Assembly: GCA_039602395.1 (NCBI GenBank)
Contig: JBCNJP010000007.1
Span: forward strand, 106,425,387 to 106,489,386
Length of the DNA: 64,000 nt
Direction: 5' to 3'
Origin: Deinandra increscens subsp. villosa
Lineage: Eukaryota > Streptophyta > Magnoliopsida > Asterales > Asteraceae
Position numbers and translations under genes: made by a program. The notes below the pieces were generated by a model. It worked only from the letters and a program-made list of their open reading frames with translations. It was not told the origin of the DNA and made no database searches. How positions within the stretch are numbered: position 1 is the stretch's first letter; every line of letters begins with the position of its first letter. This document shows positions 11,900 to 21,706 of the stretch, in pieces.

Positions 11900-11948
<49 letters not shown>

Positions 11949-11951
<3 letters not shown>

Positions 11952-12134
11952 GAAGGATCATTCGAGGACAAATTGGTTTTGAAAACTTTTAAGAACCATT
12001 CTGGGCCACTAATTATATATAAGGAAATATGCCCATGAATTTGAGTGCCCCCCCCTGAAAATGAGTGGCTCACAGTGGTTCTCAACAATTCTCAAAAGTT
12101 CTTAAAATAAAAATTTCTCAAATGAACCGAACCC
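11949..12134. mobile_element. T1b, TA-embedded MITE
   Basis: 186-bp member of the T1 family, start AGGATCATTCGAGGAC, end AAATGAACCGAACCC. It shares the internal TTAAGAACCATT and CCCCCCCTGAAAATGAG blocks with T1c. Flanked by TA tracts on both sides. Confidence 0.7.
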
Positions 12135-12144
12135 TATATATGTA

Positions 12145-12315
12145 GGGGAGGTTCATTTGAGAAACGTTTAATTTTCAAAACTTTTAAGAACCATTTTGAG
12201 CCCCTTGTTATAGATAAGGAAATCCCCTCCATTTTTGAGTGGCCCCTCCTGAAAATGAGTGGCTTAAATTGGTTCTCAACAGTTTTTAAAACAAAAAGTT
12301 CTCAATTTATCCTAA

Positions 12316-12317
<2 letters not shown>
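12145..12317. mobile_element. T1c, TA-embedded MITE
   Basis: 173-bp T1 relative separated from T1b by only ten bases of TA-like sequence. Start AGGTTCATTTGAGAAAC; end CTCAATTTATCCTAACC, somewhat decayed. A 30-base T1-like scrap (GAGAACTTTTGAGAACC) follows the next TA tract at about 12381. Confidence 0.65.
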
Positions 12318-12379
<62 letters not shown>

Positions 12380-12380
<1 letters not shown>

Positions 12381-12734
12381 GAGAACTTTTGAGAACCAAA
12401 TCTCACGTGAGTCCTTCTAGCTTGAAAACCATATATGCACAAAGTTAAACCACTTGAGCTCCTGAAATTAATTTCACATATACGTAATTTTAGTTTACAC
12501 ATCCCTTTTTAAAATAAATACTATCTAAAGATTAATGTTTATGAATAAAGAAAATCTATGAAGCTGGATTCGTTAACGAGATATCTCAAACTCAACTTAA
12601 CTACACCATTTAAACCCATTTACACCGAAACATACTTAACACCAAAATTATTATAAATCTCCATCTTTTATATCCACTTTGGTGTGTATAGGGAGTGATT
12701 AATATATAATAAAGTGTACATTTTACCCACTCAT
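12380..12734. other. Spacer before the Athila-like element
   Basis: A T1-like scrap at the left, then AT-rich sequence with no gene. The gypsy coding homology starts abruptly at about 12735-12746, so the retroelement is 5'-truncated here. Confidence 0.35.
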
Positions 12735-12745
12735 CAAGTCACGAA

Positions 12746-13416
12746 TGAGAAAAACGAGCTGGTTCCCACCCGGATAGTGACTGGGTGGCGAGTATGCATT
12801 GACTATCGAAAGTTAGACGACGCTACTTGTAAAGACCACTTTCCTCTCCCCTTCATCGACCAGATGTTGGAAATGTTGTTAGGAAAGTAGTACTACTGTT
12901 TTCTTGACGGTTCTCAGGGTACTTTCAGATCCCCATCGCACCGGAGGATCAAGAAAAGATAACGTTCACATGCCCAGTTGAAACTTTTGCGTATAGGCGT
13001 ATGCCCTTTGGGCTCTGTAATGCGCCTACGACCTTTCAACGAGGATGGTCGTAATCTTCAGCGAAATGACCGAGGATTCCATGGAGGTATTCATGGATGA
13101 CTTCTCAGTATATGGGGACTCATTCGACACATGCTTGAGAAACCTTGACAGAATGATGGCCAGGTGCAAGGAAACAAATCTAGTGCTCAACTGGGAAAAG
13201 TTCCATTTCATGGTCACTGAGGGCATCATGCATGGTCACTGAGGGCATCATGCTTGGTCACAAAATTTCCAAAGCAGGGATTGAGGTGGAAAGGACTAAA
13301 ATCGAAACAATTAGTAAACTACCTCACCCTACCAACGTCAAGGCCGTTCGAAGCTTTCTGGGTCATGCGGGATTTAATCGCCGTTTCATCAAAGTTTCTC
13401 TAAAATCACGCGTCCC
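12746..13416 (+). pseudogene. Gypsy reverse transcriptase relic
   Basis: Broken frames carry the order of a Ty3/gypsy reverse transcriptase: WRVCIDYRKLDD near the start, then FPLPFIDQMLE, a damaged FLDG(Y)SG block near 12900, and the catalytic block VFMDDFSVYG at 13084-13113, equivalent to the YxDD box with Phe for Tyr. Thumb/connection words NLVLNWEKFHFMV and VRSFLGHAGF follow. There are in-frame stops near 12887 and 12960 and frame changes before 13045. A perfect 22-bp tandem duplication (13209-13230 and 13231-13252) shifts the frame between two well-preserved halves. It cannot make an active polymerase. Confidence 0.8.
13209..13252 (+). repeat. 22-bp tandem duplication breaking the RT frame
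   Basis: The unit starting CATGGTCACTGAGGGCATCA occurs twice head to tail, both copies identical. Since 22 is not a multiple of 3, it causes a frameshift. Identity of the copies suggests it is fairly recent or a sequence error. Confidence 0.85.
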
Positions 13417-14008
13417 ATGACCCAACTACTCGAAAAAGACACTCCTTTCAAGTTCCCCCTTGACTGCTTTCACGCCTTTGACCTCATAAAGGAGAAGTTG
13501 GTCAATGCTCCTATCATGATGGCGCCTGACTGGTTGTTGCCATTCGAACTAATGTGTGACGCAAGCAACCAAGCCGTCAGAGAAGTCCTTGGGCAACGTA
13601 AGGACAAAAGATTCTATCCAACCTACTACGTGAGCAAAACCCTCGACGATCCCCAAGGGAATTATACCACTACTGGAAATGAGTTACTTGCTGTGGTCTA
13701 CACTTTTGACAAATTTCGCTCCTACCTTGTGTTTTAAAAAACGAAAGTCTTCACTTACCACACGGCGATCAAGTACTTATTCAATAAGCAAGATGCAAAG
13801 CCACGCTTGATTAGATGGATCTTGCTGCTCCAGGAGTTCGATATTGAAATCATCGAAAAGAAGGGAGCTGAAAACGTCGTTGCGGACCACCTATCTCGTC
13901 TGGTGAATCCCGAAGTCCAGAACAAGGAACCCAAAATCAATGAAAAATTCCCATGTGAGTCCTTGTTCGCCATCTTTGCTCAACGGAGCCCTGCCAATGA
14001 AGATGGAA
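13417..14008 (+). pseudogene. Gypsy RNase H relic
   Basis: The first frame (13417-13737) has ELMCDASNQAV, YYVSKTLDDPQGNYTTTGNE and LLAVVYTFDKFRSYL, the usual layout of the Ty3/gypsy RNase H domain with Asp and Glu of the active site visible. A stop at 13735-13737 falls in the YLV-type block before the conserved TDH-like site, which here reads YHTAIKYLF in a shifted frame. The next frame (13807-14016) carries LIRWILLLQEFD and ENVVADHLSRL, the C-terminal end of the domain. Sequence after that is the link to integrase and is cut by the first hAT element. Confidence 0.8.
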
Positions 14009-14016
14009 CCCCCTGG
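14009..14016. repeat. Target-site duplication of hAT element 1 (left)
   Basis: CCCCCTGG, repeated exactly at 14788-14795. An 8-bp duplication is the hAT superfamily hallmark. Confidence 0.9.
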
Positions 14017-14538
14017 TAGGGGTGTTCAATGGTTTGGTTTACGGTTTATTCGTTTTATTTGATTCGGTTTATTTCGTTTGAAGTTTTTTTTTATGATAAC
14101 CATAACCAAACCAAACCGTATTGAAAAGCTTACAAACCGAATCGAATAAACCATATTCAATATGATTCGGTTTCGGTTGAGAACCGAATAAATCGTATTC
14201 AGACCATCTAAACTGTATTCACCAAATAACATATATTGCGTATTTTTTGCTAACAAAAAAAATAAACAAAGAACAAACATATTTAACATATCCCCAGAGT
14301 TTAAAACCATAATCTGATATACAACCAAAATACTTCCAACCAAAACACCTACAACCAATGTAGGCTCTTGTTTTTGGTAAAGTGGAAAAGGAAAAGACGA
14401 TGAACCGATTACTATTTTTTACGACAAACTTGTTTTACCCCAAAAAAAACCATGAATGTGTATTTAGTTGGATTGTGGATAAGTCATAAGTGGGCTTAGC
14501 TTAAATTGGTTAAATGGTATATAAATAAATATAAATAA

Positions 14539-14569
<31 letters not shown>

Positions 14570-14787
14570 AATCTTATTTGGTTTTAAAAAGATAACCGAA
14601 TAAATCGAATAAACCAAATAAAAACAAAACACAAAACCATAACCGAACAGTAAACTGAATTCACAATTCGGTTACGGTTGAAAACCGAACCGTAAACCGA
14701 ATTCACAGTTCGGTTTGGTTTATTCGGATATGGATACGGTTCGGTTTGTCGGTTTATTCGGATTTCGGTTATTTCTGCACACCCCTA
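14017..14787. mobile_element. hAT element 1, non-autonomous, in gypsy pol
   Basis: 771-bp element with ends TAGGGGTGTTCA and TGCACACCCCTA (11 of 12 bases inverted) and an exact 8-bp target duplication CCCCCTGG. The TAGGG terminus fits the hAT consensus. The interior has no transposase; near both ends it is built from repeated words such as GGTTTATTCG and AACCGAATAA in both orientations, so the ends fold back on each other. The middle contains a TA microsatellite near 14547-14568. It lies between the RNase H and integrase parts of the gypsy relic. Confidence 0.9.
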
Positions 14788-15976
14788 CCCCCTGGTTCGC
14801 AGATTTCGTGAACTATCTGGCTGGGGGTGTTGTTAGGAAGGGAAGACACATCAGCAACGCCGCAAATTCTTAGCGGAGTGAAATACTAAATATGGGAGGA
14901 TCCAATCCTTTATCGTACATGATCTGATCAAGTCATTCGTTGTCGCGTCTTCGGCAAGGAAGCACATAAAATTCTGCGTCATTGTCACGATGGACCGACC
15001 GGAGGCCACAATGCCACCAATAACACGACAAGGAAAGTACTAGACTCCGGTTTCTGTTGGTCCCAAATTTTTAAGGACTCCCATGAACTCGTAAAGGATG
15101 CGATGCATGCCAGAGGGCAGGAAACATCTCAGCTCAAAATGAAATGCCACAAAACCCCATCCAAGCATGCGAGATCTTTGATGTTTGGGGTATTGACTTC
15201 ATGGGACCGTTTCCATCATCATATGGAAACAAGTATATACTCGTCGCTGTTGATTACGTCTCAAAATGGGTAGAGGCCCATGCCCTACCAACTAATGACG
15301 CGCGAGTTGTTACTAAATTTTTGAAGAAGTTGTTTGCACGTTTCGTTACACCAAAGGCCTTAATCAGCGATCGAGGCACCCATAAACTAGTGGGCACGTC
15401 GAGGTATCCAATAGAGGAATTAAACGTATCTTGGAAAGAACATGCATCATTCATCGGAAAGACTGGTCCGAGAAACTAGATGACGCACTCTGGGCCTTCC
15501 GTATAGCCTATAAAACACCAATTGACACTACACCTTTCAGGCTACTGTATGGAAAGTCATGTCATTTTCCCTTGGAGCGAGAGCACAAATCGTATTGGGC
15601 TATGTGTGCAGTGAACATGGATCTTATGAAATCGGGTGAGGAACGCCTTCGCCTTCTACAACTCAACGAGTTGGAAGAATTAAGAGAAGAAGCTTACGAG
15701 AATATTTGGTGCTACAAGGAGAACACCGCCAAGACGATCACAAGCTTAAAGAGAGGAAAAACTTCAAGTATGGGGATCGTGTGCTGCTATTCAACTCCAG
15801 TATGAAATCATTTCCTGGGAAACTAAGATCTAGATGGAGTGGTCCTTATACGGCCACTCAAGTGTTTTCGTACGGAACTGTGGAAATAATGGGAGATGAT
15901 GGACAGTCGTTTAAGGTTAATAGGCATCGACTAAAGCACTACATTAAAGGGCCCATTAGTAGAGCGTATGTGGAAG
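14788..15976 (+). pseudogene. Gypsy integrase relic
   Basis: The zinc-binding HHCC module is degenerate: His residues around 14970-15015 are split by stops, while CDACQRAG survives near 15098-15121. The core starts at 15144 with FDVWGIDFMGPFPSS (first catalytic Asp) and continues to ALISDRGTH (second Asp, near 15360-15385). Then about 40 residues expected before the catalytic Glu are missing: the frame jumps directly to a VEVSNRGIKRIL-like block near 15398-15440. The rest (15431-15976, two overlapping frames) has DALWAFRIAYKTPI, RLLYGKSCHFPLE and the C-terminal GPYTATQVFSYGTVEI and GQSFKVNRHRLKHY, typical of this gypsy branch. The deletion destroys D,D35E spacing. Confidence 0.8.
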
Positions 15977-16756
15977 TAGGGGTGTTCATTATTCGAATCC
16001 CGTTCGAATAATTCAAAATTCGACTCGATTCGAATAAGAAATTCGAATTCCTTATTCGATTTATTCGAATCGAATTCTAATTCGATTCGATTAATTAAGT
16101 CGAATCTGAATCGAATTTGAATTTGATTTTCCAAATTCGATTCGATTCGAATAATTCGAATAAGATATAAATATATATATTTTTTATACATTTCATATAT
16201 ATAATTATATACATATATAATTATATATATATATTAATATAATATAGTATGTAAATTATAAATCAATATTTTAGTATTCTTGGGCTCAAATTTAACATAA
16301 GCCCATTTTGGTATTCTTTGGAAGAGGTATTTTGGTTGTTCGTTTAGCTTATTTTTTTGCTTGTTTGGAGTTGTCGTTTGCTTGACTTTGGTTTGTTGTT
16401 TTGGTTTTTTTTTATCTAGTACATTGATACTTATTTTGCCGTTAGTTCTATTATCACCTCAGACTTGTTTGGTACCTATCGTTTTGGATATGTTTGGAAC
16501 TATTTTAAAGTTATTATTGGATTATTTTAAAAAAGTTATTGAAAAGTTAATTTTATGAAATTAAAGATTTCTCTTATTCGAATTTATTCGAATAAATTCG
16601 AATTCGATTCGAATTCGACTATGATTATTCGATTCGCATTCGACTGGTTTTAATCGAATTCGAATCGAATTCGAATTTGGTTGTAGAAGTTCAAAATTCG
16701 AATAATTCGATTCGAACAATTCGAATAAATCGAATTCGATTCGATGAACACCCCTA
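15977..16756. mobile_element. hAT element 2, non-autonomous, in gypsy pol 3' end
   Basis: 780-bp element with perfectly inverted 12-bp ends TAGGGGTGTTCA and TGAACACCCCTA and an exact 8-bp target duplication TGTGGAAG (15969-15976 and 16757-16764). Subterminal regions consist of dozens of ATTCGAAT/TCGAATTCGA words in both orientations, giving large foldback potential; the middle is ordinary AT-rich sequence. It has the same termini and nearly the same length as hAT element 1, 1.2 kb away, but a different internal word. No transposase. Confidence 0.92.
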
Positions 16757-17391
16757 TGTGGAAGATCTAAGCTTCCAGAAGCCCCTAGAATAACTGATAG
16801 GGGTCGAGTTTGGCTGACGACTCCTTGATAGTTTTTTGCGCTTCCGGGAGGCAATCCGTGGTGTGATTTATTTTTAATTTTTATTTTATTTTTGTATGTT
16901 TTGTTTTGTGTGTTTTTAAACTTTCAGGAAATTCAGTTGCAAACGGATGGAATGGCAGAAGATATGCTCGAAGTACTCAAGTTGCTGGCATTGCGAAGAA
17001 AGGAACAATCAACAGCGTAACGACCCGTTACGCTGTCACGGCTCGTTCCGACACTATTTCTGGTTGGTTAACATTGTACTGAAATAAGTGACCCCTAGCA
17101 CCGTCAAAATCCCAAAATTTTAAAAAATTTCTATCTCAAATTTGCACGTGACCCCCTAGCACCGTCAAAATCTCAAAAATTTAAAAATTTTCTATCTCAA
17201 ATTTGCACGATAGTACACCGTTTTAACGTAAATCATAGATTTCATGCCTCATCGGTGTCCGTAAGTCACAAGACTGGTTTTTCTCTAAAGTTATTTTTGA
17301 AAAAAAATACACGATCAATGTTTTTCGATCAAGTTTTGCTAACCAATACCAATCCCGATTTCCTTTGTAGCTAGCCTTGAAAAAAAAAGAA
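16757..17391 (+). other. Gypsy pol end and downstream spacer
   Basis: The integrase frame resumes after the hAT copy and ends within about 12 codons. The spacer contains two tandem 60-bp units (17088-17147 and 17148-17208), each starting GTGACCCC(C)TAGCACCGTC. No other coding region is recognisable. Confidence 0.5.
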
Positions 17392-17422
<31 letters not shown>

Positions 17423-17579
17423 GTATATATATATATATATATATATGAGGGATGTCGCATGACTAATATAGGTTTCTAGGTTTATGTTGAGACCGTGCCA
17501 AAGTAAATAGCCTTGAGTTCGTTATGGATCTTCTCCGGGTCGTCAATTGCCGAAGATACTGCACTTTCTGCATAACTCC

Positions 17580-17630
<51 letters not shown>

Positions 17631-17632
<2 letters not shown>

Positions 17633-18500
17633 AGGAAGGTTCCCGTGCATCAGGCAAAGTTGCCTACATCCGGTACACACAGGGGCATATTAGGAATGTC
17701 CAGATTTCTCCCCATATGTGGTATATTTGGTAGTTATTCAAGTTCCCCCAGTTTTTAAAACGATCATAACTTTTTCATACGACGTTATTTTCGAAAACGA
17801 ATTTCACGATAATTCTAGTTGTGATTTTATCTTTAATTTGAGACTAGGTTTGCTCGATTTGAAGAAACTTTTTTTTTGACGTTTTAACCGGGTTTTTTCT
17901 AGTTTTTTTTTTTTATTTTTTTATTTTTTATTATAAATGTTTGGTTAGTACTAGCTGCGATTTAGGGTCCTAAAAATTTTCAGATTTTAATTCGAAGCGT
18001 AGACATCTTTTTTTTAATTTTTTAAAAAAACATTGACATTGTACACCAGCACATCACAACACATACCAACATAGACCAGCGCTGAAAGACCAGTCTACCA
18101 GCACAAGAGCACAATTCCACCAGCACAGCCAGCACAGACCAGCACAGCCAGCACAATTCCACCAGCACAGCCAGCACAGACCAGCGTCGTAAAAAACGTG
18201 AAATTTTTTTTTCTCCAAATCAAGCAAACTTAGTCTCAAATTAAAGACAAAATCACGACTAGAAATATGGTGAAATTCGTTTTCAAAAATAACGTCGTAT
18301 GAAAAAGTTATGGTCGTTTAAAAATTGAGGGGGAACTTGAATAAATATTGTTTTCCACATTTACCCTTCCAGCTTTAAGATTCCTCCACTTCTTCTCTCT
18401 CATCTCTTTTAATCTTATCCATCCATCAAATTGATCTAGTGGTCCAGATTTGGCCGCACTGAACTTAGGCAAAATGGTCTGCCGCATTTGATCCTAAACC
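17631..18500. mobile_element. T2b, empty-site copy of T2, inverted relative to T2a
   Basis: 870-bp copy of the element at 10621-11902 in reverse orientation, same ends and same TGTGCTGG minisatellite (18045-18185). It has only one copy of the 47-bp segment that is duplicated around the captured exon in T2a (here at about 18027-18075), and no synthetase sequence. The long inverted arms are intact (about 17745-17870 and 18195-18320). Confidence 0.8.
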
Positions 18501-18524
18501 TATATATATATATATATATATATA

Positions 18525-19895
18525 AGAAAAGGAGCATTGGAAAACCCATTAGTTTTTGGAAAACTTGGAAAACCACTCTCCACCAATCATATAATTTCAT
18601 TTAATTGAGGATTTTTATTTTAATGAAAGGGTAATAAGGTAACTTTAGAATTTCTAATTTAGTAAAGTATTTTTAAAAATTAATGTCATTAACTAATTTA
18701 AAATTTTGTAGGAATTTTTCTATCACTTATCAAAAATTTCAAAAATCAATAAACCCTAATCCCATGGTTTTTTTTCTTCATGTCCTTCTTCTCAACTACT
18801 CCATATTCATCACGTTCTTTTCTTCACATTCACAATCTTCCCATTATCGTCCATGGTGATCCAAGACCAAGTTCAAGGAGAAAAAAATCAAGACCACGAA
18901 AGTCATCATGCACAATCAAGTTCAAGAAGGAAAATATCAAGACCGTGAAAGTATGGTGTCTAATCCATGTGATATTAATCAAGAACACGAATCAATTGAT
19001 GAAGTGGAATTCTGTAACATATACCATTTTCAGCGTTAGTTTGTTACGGTAATGTAACAAATAACATTGTATCTTGAGTACAGCTACAATACTGTAACAT
19101 AATTTTATGTTTCATAAATGATAATATGATAATATTTTCAATGTTACAATACTGTAACATATTTTTATTATTCCATAACTGATAATATGCTGATAGTTTC
19201 AATACTGTTACAATACTGTAACTTCTTTTTTCCTGTTTCATAACGTCAGTACAATTACATGATAATAGTTGCAATGTTACAATACTGTAACATATGTTAT
19301 TGTTCCATAACTGTTAATATGCTGATACATACAATACTGTTACAAAACTGTAACTTTTTTTCTGTTTCATATTTTTTTGTTTCATAACTCCAGTACAGTT
19401 ACATGACTGTAACATTGACTGTAACATTTAACAATTAAACATTAGAATGTTTAAATTGATTACACATATGTAAAATTATTGTTACACATATATAACCTTC
19501 AATTTTTTCTTAAAAAATATAAATAAAATTACTATTAAACGAATGTAACACGAATATATATTACACAGTTGTAAAACAATTTGTATACGTTGATTAGTTA
19601 TTGTTACAACTGTTTAACAATCGTTACTTTATAAATTTTGTTTGTTTTTCTTTTCTGGAATTTGAAATTAAAGGAGAGAGAGAGAGGGAGAGAGATATTT
19701 TAGGAAATAAGATATTGGAGAGAGAAATTGGTTAAAAAATTTATTAATTAAAATATCATTTTTCTATTATGCCCTTCATGAAACCCCCTAAATTTACCAT
19801 CTTACCCTTATTTGATCTCAACCATTAATTTTAAATCAATGGTTAGAAAGTGGTTTTCCAGGTTTAAAAAATTAATGAAGGGATTTCCATAGAAC

Positions 19896-19902
<7 letters not shown>
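18525..19902. mobile_element. T3, TA-embedded inverted-repeat element
   Basis: Ends are inverted and imperfect: GGAAAACTTGGAAAACCACT near 18554 against the reverse of AGTGGTTTTCCAGG near 19850, and AAGGAGCATTGGAAA against AGGGTTCTATGGAAA at the outer ends. The middle (about 19010-19620) is a degenerate tandem array of TGTTACAATACTGTAACAT-like words, themselves near-palindromic. At 18860-18960 two 36-bp copies of a CAAGTTCAAGRAG...GAAAGT unit suggest a captured or decayed coding scrap, but I cannot name it. A GA microsatellite lies at 19674-19700. No transposase. Confidence 0.65.
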
Positions 19903-19946
<44 letters not shown>

Positions 19947-19948
<2 letters not shown>

Positions 19949-21429
19949 ATAGAGAACGGATAATAACCTTCTCTTAGTGCAATAACCTAATAAGCAAATC
20001 TCATGGTGTGTAGTAGTTCAGAGTTCTATGTGGCTGTCATTGAGCAAGGGGTATTTTGGTAAAAGATATTTTTTTCTTATCTAAAATAATCTAAGGATCT
20101 TGCTAAAAAAATCCATCTACCCACATTTAAAACCTTTTTACTCTCTTTATCTTCATCAGACAAAAAACCCCGTCTACCCACCTGCACTTTCTCTATCAAC
20201 AATAAAAGAAGAAATCTAAAATCCATACACACCCAAAGAAGGTTCGGTCGACTGAAATCGCCGCTATTATCATCCTCGTACTCTCAGTAATGCTGCTACT
20301 TCCACCCCTGACGCCCCGCTGTTCTAGAGCCTCTGCCGCTTCCGGGTTTGTATGCGGTTTTTCACTAAATCTTCAATGAATTTGATGAGATTTTTGGTAA
20401 ATGCCTTCTCGAAAGTTTTTTTATGCGATTTTCACTTTTTTTTTGCAGTTTGTATGATTTATGAACCCTCTATTTTTAAGAGATTTTCACTAAATCTTCA
20501 ATGAAGTGATCAATAAAGTTTTTTATGCGAATATTCAATGATTTTTTTACTGTGTATATTAAAATTACAGTTTTAAGATTTGTGGGGAAATAAATAAATA
20601 ATACAATTTATATGGATTTCTTCATGTGAAAATGATTTATTAAAACAATTGAATGATGAATTTATATTAAACTAAAGATTCATTTTGTGTTGAAATCGAT
20701 TTGATGATCTTGAGTTTGTTTGTATTTTTCAACTCTCCATAAAAAGGGTATGATTTTGTTTGTACTTTTAGGATACAAAAATGGCAAGAACAATGTTACA
20801 AATTATCTTTATCAGTTTGTATATTTACTTGTACATTTGATTCTTATTTTGTAGATTCTTGATAGCCCCGATGCTATTGATCATCATAGCATTGTTAATT
20901 TGTTACAACATCAGTGTTTATATGTATATTGTGATAATCATACCACTGTTAATTGTTATAGCATCAGTGTTTATGTATATATTGATGCATTTTCAAGTTG
21001 TAGTATATGCAAATGTAGTTGTACTTAAGTTGAAACATCGATGCTACTAATTATGAGTTTATGTATGTAATTTTTGTTATTGTTAATAGCTATGACATTG
21101 ATGTTAGTATTTGTAACACTAGTGCTACATCGCACGTTAGAGAAAACGATAATAAAATACGTCGAGACTATACTTGAATTAAAGATAAAAATGTGACGAG
21201 TTTAATGGTGCAACTTTTATAAAAATCCGACAAAGTATAAAAAAGTTATGGAGTTTTTAAAATGAGGGTGGTGTTTGTATGTGTTATGTACAATGACTTT
21301 TTTTACCCTTTATAATTAAAAGAAAAATAGATGACACATGGCAAAATCTGGCTAAATCTAGCATTATTCAACCATTGAATTGTGGTTAATGGGTTATTCC
21401 ATTAAGAAGAGGTTAATATTAGTTCCATG

Positions 21430-21432
<3 letters not shown>
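19947..21432. mobile_element. T4, TA-embedded inverted-repeat element
   Basis: About 40-bp ends are inverted: TAATAACCTTCTCTTAGTGC then AATAACC on the left against, reversed, TATTAACCTCTTCTTAATGG then AATAACC on the right. 1.49 kb. The segment at about 20165-20360 is less AT-rich, with a leader-like then Ala/Ser/Pro-codon-like composition, and may be a captured 5' exon; no protein family is recognisable. A segment at 21130-21265 contains AATTAAAGATAAAAATGTGACGA-type blocks that loosely recall the inner arms of T2. Confidence 0.65.
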
Positions 21433-21492
<60 letters not shown>

Positions 21493-21495
<3 letters not shown>

Positions 21496-21688
21496 AGAGG
21501 ATCATTTGAGAACCAATTGGGTTTGAGAACTAAAAATAACTAATCTTAGCCACTAGTTTATATATATGGAAACCCCCCCCCATGAATTATAGTGGTCCCC
21601 ACCTGAAATTAGTGGTGGAGATTTAGTTCTCAAAAGTTCTCAAAATAAAAAGTTCTCAAAATAAAAAGTTTTCATTTGAACCTAACCC
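21493..21688. mobile_element. T1e, TA-embedded MITE
   Basis: 196-bp copy close to T1a (shared start AGGATCATTTGAGAACCAAT and end TTCATTTGAACCTAACCC). It carries a C9 run at 21573-21581 and a tandem duplication of TTCTCAAAATAAAAAG near 21640-21670. Confidence 0.75.
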
Positions 21689-21706
21689 TATATATATATA
21701 TATATT

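Larger units (their letters stand above)
10621..11902. mobile_element. T2a, TA-embedded element with captured gene fragment
   Basis: 1.28-kb element bounded by TA tracts. Outer ends are weakly inverted (AGGATCAAATGC against AGGTTCCCGTGC). Inside these, about 130-bp arms at roughly 10788-10917 and 11660-11795 are strongly inverted, sharing words such as CATACGACGTTATTTT, GAAAACGAATTTCACCAT and TTTGAGACTAGGTTTGCT. A second copy, T2b (17631-18500), lies in opposite orientation and is about 410 bp shorter. The difference is a block at 11095-11476 holding an asparaginyl-tRNA synthetase exon, flanked by 47-bp direct repeats at 11048-11094 and 11477-11523. The element encodes no transposase. Confidence 0.75.
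10346..12379. repeat. Chain of transposons embedded in (TA)n microsatellite
   Basis: TA tracts at 10346-10398, 10579-10620, 11903-11948, 12135-12144 and 12318-12379 alternate with elements at 10399-10578 (T1a), 10621-11902 (T2a), 11949-12134 (T1b) and 12145-12317 (T1c). Every junction is TA against GG or CC. The arrangement looks like successive insertions into one expanding TA repeat. The TA tracts also create meaningless Tyr-Ile repeat frames. Confidence 0.8.
17392..21706. repeat. Second chain of TA-embedded transposons
   Basis: TA tracts at about 17395-17420, 17424-17446, 17582-17630, 18501-18524, 19903-19946, 21433-21492 and 21689-21705 separate four elements: T2b (17631-18500), T3 (18525-19902), T4 (19947-21432) and T1e (21493-21688). 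T2b to T1e are adjacent with nothing but TA repeat between them. Together with 10346-12379, six to seven insertions share the same TA-only junctions. Confidence 0.8.

Noticed and set aside
11765..12502. Minus-strand frames with Tyr-Ile repeats (also 17463-17733 and 51808-52062)
   Set aside because: The repeats are translations of (TA)n microsatellites.
12746..15976. Endogenous pararetrovirus (caulimovirid) as source of the RT/RNase H
   Set aside because: RT-RNase H is followed by an integrase and ends in an LTR, which fits Ty3/gypsy and not a caulimovirid.
19010..19620. CRISPR-like array
   Set aside because: Repeats are degenerate and spacers are not unique or of constant length; the context is a plant transposon.
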